8,471 nucleotides of DNA from Massilia sp. GTDB taxonomy: Bacteria; Pseudomonadota; Gammaproteobacteria; Burkholderiales; Burkholderiaceae_D. The notes beneath the pieces are model-generated. The model did no database searches and was not told where the DNA came from. It saw only the letters and a list, made by a program, of their open reading frames with translations. The stretch lies in NCBI GenBank assembly GCA_003520365.1, contig DOUW01000408.1, forward strand, positions 1 to 8,471. Direction: 5' to 3'. Shown here piece after piece: positions 5,245 to 8,471 of the stretch (its first letter is position 1; each line of letters begins with the position of its first letter). Both the position numbers and the translations under genes were made by a program.

Positions 5245-7464
5245 ATGCGCCTTCTCCTCTGCCTCCTGGCCGCGCTTGCGGCCGCGCCCGCGTCCGCCGA
5301 ACGCCTCACGCTCGACCGTATCCACGGCGAAACCTCGCTCGCCGGTCCGGGCGTCAAAACCCTGAAAGTGTCGCCCGACGGCGAACGCGTGACCTTCCTG
5401 CGCGGCCGCGACGACAACCAGTTCCAGCAGGACCTGTGGGAATACAACATGAAGGACAAGACCACGCGCCGCCTGGTCGACTCCAAGAAGCTGGTCCCCA
5501 ACGAGGAGCTCTCGCTCGAGGAAAAGGCGCGCCGCGAACGGGCGCGTACCGCCAGCCTGTCGGGCATCATCAGCTATAGCTGGTCGCCCGACGGCAAGCA
5601 GCTGCTGGTGCCGATCGCCGGCGACCTCTACCTGGTCGACGTGGCGAAGCCGGATGCCGCGCGCAAGGTGGCGTCGGGCAATGTGCTCGATCCGAAGATC
5701 TCGCCGAAGGGCCGCTACGTCTCGTTCGTGCGCAACCAGAACCTGGTCGTGATCGACCTGAAGACCGGCGCCGAGCGCCAGCTCACCACCGACGGCAAGG
5801 GCACCGTGCACAACGGCGAGGCCGAGTTCATCGCGCAGGAAGAGATGAGCCAGACCACCGGCTACTACTGGGCGCCGGACGACTCCGCGATCGCCTACAA
5901 GCGCTACGACGAAGCGCCGGTGCCGGTGGCGCGCCGCTTCGAGATCTTCGCCGACCGCACCGAGGTGATCGACCAGCACTACCCTGCCGCCGGCGACCCG
6001 AACGTGCTGGTCGACCTGTTCATCGTCTCGCCTGAGACCGGCGTTTCGCGGAGAATCGACCTCGGTCCGGAAAAGGACATCTACCTGGTGCGCGCCGACT
6101 GGAGCGCGGACGGCAAGACCCTGGCCTACCAGCGCCAGACGCGCGACCAGAAGCGCCTGGACCTAGTCGCGGTCGATGCCGCCACCCTGCAGCAGCGCCC
6201 CCTGCTCACCGAAACCTCGCCGACCTGGGTCAGCATCCACAACGACCTGCGCTTCCTGAAGAACCGCCCGGCCTTTATCTGGGCTTCGGAGCGCAGCGGC
6301 CGCAACCACCTCTACCTGTACGACCTGAACGGCAAGCTGCTGCACCCGATCTCGCGCGGCGAATGGGGCATCGACGACGTGCTGGCCGTGGACGAGAAGG
6401 CCGGCAAGGTCTACGTCGCCTCGAACCGCGACGCCGTGATCGACAAGCAGACCTATGCGCTGGCGCTGGACGGCAGCACGGCCGACAAGCCGGCCCGGAT
6501 CACCAAGGGCGACGGCTGGCATGAAGCCAGTTTTGCCAACAACGGCAAGATTTTCGTGGACACCTATTCCGATCCGCGCACCCCGCCGCAAGTGTCGATC
6601 CGCCGCGCCGACGGCGCCATGGTCGAGTGGCTCGCGCATAACGAGCTGAACGCGAACCACCCTTACGCGAAATACCTGCCGGACCACCTGCCGACCGAAT
6701 ACGGCACCATCAAGGCCAAGGATGGCCAGATCCTGCACTATTCGATGATCAAGCCGGCCAACTTCGACCCGACGAAGCGCTATCCGGTCTTCCTGTTCAC
6801 CTACGGCGGCCCGCACTCGCAGCGCGTGACCCGCACCTGGGGTAACTATTTCGACCAGTACATGGCCCAGCAAGGCTTCGTGGCCTTCCGCCTGGACAAC
6901 CGCGGTTCGGGCCGCCGCGAGCGCGCCTTCACCGACGTCATCTACAACAACCTGGGCAAGAACGAAGTCGAAGACCAGGTCACCGGCATCGAGTGGCTGG
7001 CCCAGCAGAGCTTCGTCGATCCGAAGCGCGTCGGCGTGTTCGGCTGGAGCTATGGCGGCTTCATGACGCTGCGTCTGCTGGCAGCTGCCTCGGACAAGAT
7101 CGCGATGGGCGTATCGGTGGCGCCGGTGACCGACTGGGCGCTGTACGACACCCACTATACCGAGCAGTTCGTCGGCGCCACGCCGAAGTCGGATCCTGCG
7201 GCCTATGAGCGCAGCGGCGTGTTCGCCCACCTGGACGGCCTGAAGTCGCCGCTGCTGCTGATCCACGGCATGGCCGACGACAATGTCCTGTTCACCAACA
7301 GCACCCGCCTGATCGACGAGCTCGTCAAGCGCAACGTGCAGTTCGACCTGATGACCTACCCGGGCGCCAAGCACGGCATCTCGGGCCGCACCAGCCAGCG
7401 TCACGTGTATGGCCTGATCGAAGCCTTCTTCAAAAAGAACCTGGGCGGCACCGCACCGAACTGA
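5245..7464 (+). CDS. S9 family peptidase, dipeptidyl-peptidase IV-like, exported
   Basis: The 739-residue precursor begins with a signal peptide (residues 1-18, ending APASA-E). Residues about 35-480 form the DPP-IV N-terminal beta-propeller, with repeated SPDG-type blades. About 490-735 is the alpha/beta-hydrolase domain. The catalytic triad is intact: Ser602 in GWSYGGF, Asp678 in HGMADDNV and His710 in AKHGI. The paired glutamates that bind the free N-terminus of the substrate are present as Glu199-Glu200 in QEEM, and Asn680 matches the active-site asparagine. This predicts release of N-terminal dipeptides, usually Xaa-Pro or Xaa-Ala, in the periplasm or outside the cell. The gene is monocistronic: it has a hairpin at its start and a strong terminator 38 bases after its stop. 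The ribosome site is weak. ATG 5245 is chosen because it gives the signal peptide. Confidence 0.95.
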   Translation: MRLLLCLLAALAAAPASAERLTLDRIHGETSLAGPGVKTLKVSPDGERVTFLRGRDDNQFQQDLWEYNMKDKTTRRLVDSKKLVPNEELSLEEKARRERARTASLSGIISYSWSPDGKQLLVPIAGDLYLVDVAKPDAARKVASGNVLDPKISPKGRYVSFVRNQNLVVIDLKTGAERQLTTDGKGTVHNGEAEFIAQEEMSQTTGYYWAPDDSAIAYKRYDEAPVPVARRFEIFADRTEVIDQHYPAAGDPNVLVDLFIVSPETGVSRRIDLGPEKDIYLVRADWSADGKTLAYQRQTRDQKRLDLVAVDAATLQQRPLLTETSPTWVSIHNDLRFLKNRPAFIWASERSGRNHLYLYDLNGKLLHPISRGEWGIDDVLAVDEKAGKVYVASNRDAVIDKQTYALALDGSTADKPARITKGDGWHEASFANNGKIFVDTYSDPRTPPQVSIRRADGAMVEWLAHNELNANHPYAKYLPDHLPTEYGTIKAKDGQILHYSMIKPANFDPTKRYPVFLFTYGGPHSQRVTRTWGNYFDQYMAQQGFVAFRLDNRGSGRRERAFTDVIYNNLGKNEVEDQVTGIEWLAQQSFVDPKRVGVFGWSYGGFMTLRLLAAASDKIAMGVSVAPVTDWALYDTHYTEQFVGATPKSDPAAYERSGVFAHLDGLKSPLLLIHGMADDNVLFTNSTRLIDELVKRNVQFDLMTYPGAKHGISGRTSQRHVYGLIEAFFKKNLGGTAPN

Positions 7465-7502
7465 TCTTCCGGCACTGCGGCAAATCGTCGCCGCCTTGTC
7501 AA

Positions 7503-7551
7503 AAGGGCCTGAAAGCCGCTCCTACAGCGGTTTTCAGGCCCTTAAAATTTT
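7503..7551 (+). terminator. Long rho-independent terminator after the S9 peptidase gene
   Basis: AAGGGCCTGAAA (7503-7514) pairs perfectly with TTTCAGGCCCTT (7532-7543). After one G-T pair the stem continues as CCGCT/AGCGG (7516-7520 with 7526-7530) around a five-base loop, 18 pairs in all. AAAA then TTTT (7548-7551) follows, and AAAA precedes the stem, so it may act in both directions. Confidence 0.82.
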
Positions 7552-7800
7552 CCGTATGGAAAAAAAGTATTTCCGAGTTGGAATTAAATATTCCGTCATT
7601 ACAAAAAAAGTCAACAATTTTTGTCTCGCAAAAACAACGCTATACAAATTTTTTTCTACCCGATTTAGATGCTCAAAATCAGTTTTTTTCCTATAGGAAT
7701 GTGTCTTTTTGGAACTCGGCTGTTCAGTTTCCAGTAACAAATTATGTCCCCACAGAATTAATTCCGCACGGTATTCTGCGTGTTCCTGATCTCACAGACG
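7544..7800. promoter_or_regulatory. AT-rich, palindrome-dense upstream region of the beta-helix gene
   Basis: This gap has no credible gene. Bases 7561-7680 contain 35 G+C of 120 (29%), in sharp contrast to the GC-rich genes around it. It holds runs of seven A (7560-7566, 7603-7609) and seven T (7649-7655, 7683-7689). Palindromes are TTCC-N4-GGAA at 7550-7561 and 7688-7699, TTCC-N5-GGAA at 7571-7583, and GGAAT-N5-ATTCC at 7580-7594. A TATACA (7641-7646) could be a -10, with TTTTTG 17 bases upstream, but AT-rich DNA gives many such matches. The properties suit a bent or nucleoid-protein-silenced promoter region. The leader would be long, since the start codon is at 7834. Confidence 0.5.
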
Positions 7801-7833
7801 CTTCCCACAAGCGCGCACTACACGAGGAATACC

Positions 7834-8471
7834 ATGCAATCGATTCGCAGCAACGCCACCAACCGCATCGCTTTCGCCGTCTCCGCCCTGGTCGTTGGCG
7901 CCGCGGTTGCAGCACCCGCCTCGGCCGCCACTCTCAGCGTCGGCTCAGGCAAGACTTACGCTACCCCATGCAAGGCTTTCGCCGCCGCCAAGACCGGCGA
8001 CGTGGTCGAAATCCAGGCTGCCACCTATTCCGGCGACGTCTGCGCCGTCAAGGCCAGCAACCTGACCATTCGCGGCGTGAACGGCCGCCCGAAGATCAAC
8101 GCCAACGGCAAGGCCGCCCTGTCGAAAGGCACCTGGGTCATCCAGGGCAACAACGTCACCGTCGACAACGTCGAGATGTATGGCGCCAAGGTGGCCGACA
8201 AGAACGGCGCCGCCCTGCGCCTCGAAGGCACCAACTTCACGCTGCGCAATAGCTTCCTGCACGATAACGAGAACGGCATCCTCAGCGGCGCCAATACCGC
8301 CAGCACCGTGACCATCGAATACACCGAGTTCGGCCGCAACGGTTACGGCGACGGCTACAGCCACAACCTTTACATCGGCAAGGTCGCCAAGCTCTACTTC
8401 CGCTACAACTTCTCGCACGACGCCAACGTCGGCCACAACCTGAAGTCGCGCGCCCTGTACAACATGATCGC
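7834..8471 (+). CDS. Secreted right-handed beta-helix protein, truncated by the window edge
   Basis: The gene starts at ATG 7834 with GAGGA five bases upstream and is open to the end of the window, giving 212 codons. Residues 1-31 are a signal peptide ending APASA. After a short head (ATLSVGSGKTY), the protein shows parallel beta-helix coils: GDVVEI, NLTIRGV, NVTVDNVEMYG, NFTLRNSFLHDNENGIL, TVTIEYTEFGRNG and KLYFRYNFSHDANVGHNLKS. Asn-rich turns and His-Asp pairs in this pattern occur in pectate-lyase-like and NosD/alginate-lyase-like proteins, including polysaccharide-modifying enzymes and surface proteins. A particular enzyme cannot be named, since the catalytic region and the C-terminus (for example a PEP-CTERM anchor) are missing. 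Cys46 and Cys70 could pair in the periplasm. It is separated from the S9 gene by a terminator and the AT-rich region. Confidence 0.85.
   Translation, partial: MQSIRSNATNRIAFAVSALVVGAAVAAPASAATLSVGSGKTYATPCKAFAAAKTGDVVEIQAATYSGDVCAVKASNLTIRGVNGRPKINANGKAALSKGTWVIQGNNVTVDNVEMYGAKVADKNGAALRLEGTNFTLRNSFLHDNENGILSGANTASTVTIEYTEFGRNGYGDGYSHNLYIGKVAKLYFRYNFSHDANVGHNLKSRALYNMI

Noticed and set aside
6163..7404. Open frame of 413 codons on the - strand opposite the S9 peptidase
   Set aside because: The sense gene has an intact catalytic triad and signal peptide. The antisense frame is Val/Gly/Arg/His-rich, as expected from the complement of GC-biased codons.
7706..7725. Possible sigma-54 site (TTGGAACTC...) upstream of the beta-helix gene
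   Set aside because: The conserved GC pair is not at the required distance from the GG pair, and no other GG-N10-GC match was seen in the gap.
7544..7833. Small RNA gene in the AT-rich gap
   Set aside because: No GC-rich stem followed by a T-run that would end such an RNA was found inside the gap; the only strong hairpin is the S9 gene terminator at its left edge.
7578..8252. Open frame of 224 codons on the + strand across the AT-rich gap and the beta-helix gene
   Set aside because: It changes character abruptly at the gap edge, becomes Arg/Gln-rich low-complexity, and is out of frame with the signal-peptide protein, which has its own ribosome site.

Overview
The window looks like chromosomal DNA from a GC-rich betaproteobacterium, most likely the Massilia/Telluria side of the Oxalobacteraceae. 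This is inferred from the strong GC bias at third codon positions, the CbpA/CbpM pair, the S9 dipeptidyl-peptidase and the style of the proteins; there is no rRNA or marker gene to prove it. It contains seven full-length genes and one truncated by the right edge. There is no tRNA, rRNA, CRISPR array, transposase or phage gene.

Layout. 46-342 (+) is a small membrane-anchored protein with a TTG start, closed by a rho-independent terminator. Convergent to it, 457-1347 (-) is a membrane-anchored Mrr-type nuclease with a C-terminal topoisomerase-type zinc ribbon. Its original start appears to lie at 1385, one base out of frame. Next, 1576-3515 (-) holds three genes transcribed in the order cbpA (DnaJ-like co-chaperone), cbpM (its modulator) and a DJ-1/PfpI-family protein. 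A good sigma-32 (heat-shock) promoter match lies upstream of cbpA and a clear terminator follows the PfpI gene, so this looks like a protein-quality-control and stress unit. Divergent from it, 3742-5145 (+) encodes a NorM-like MATE exporter. Then 5245-7464 (+) encodes a secreted or periplasmic S9 (DPP-IV type) peptidase with an intact triad. Its start codon abuts a perfect 10-bp inverted repeat.

After a long terminator hairpin (7503-7551) the composition drops sharply to about 29% G+C for more than 100 bases. This tract is rich in A/T runs and repeated TTCC-N4/5-GGAA palindromes. It leads into a secreted right-handed beta-helix protein (7834 onward) that runs off the window.

The most interesting signals are regulatory or mutational rather than a new multi-gene system. 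They are the single-base frame break at an A-run in the nuclease gene, the sigma-32 site of cbpA, the hairpin at the S9 peptidase start, and the AT-rich palindrome-dense upstream region of the beta-helix gene. I did not find convincing evidence of an undescribed defence or biosynthetic system.
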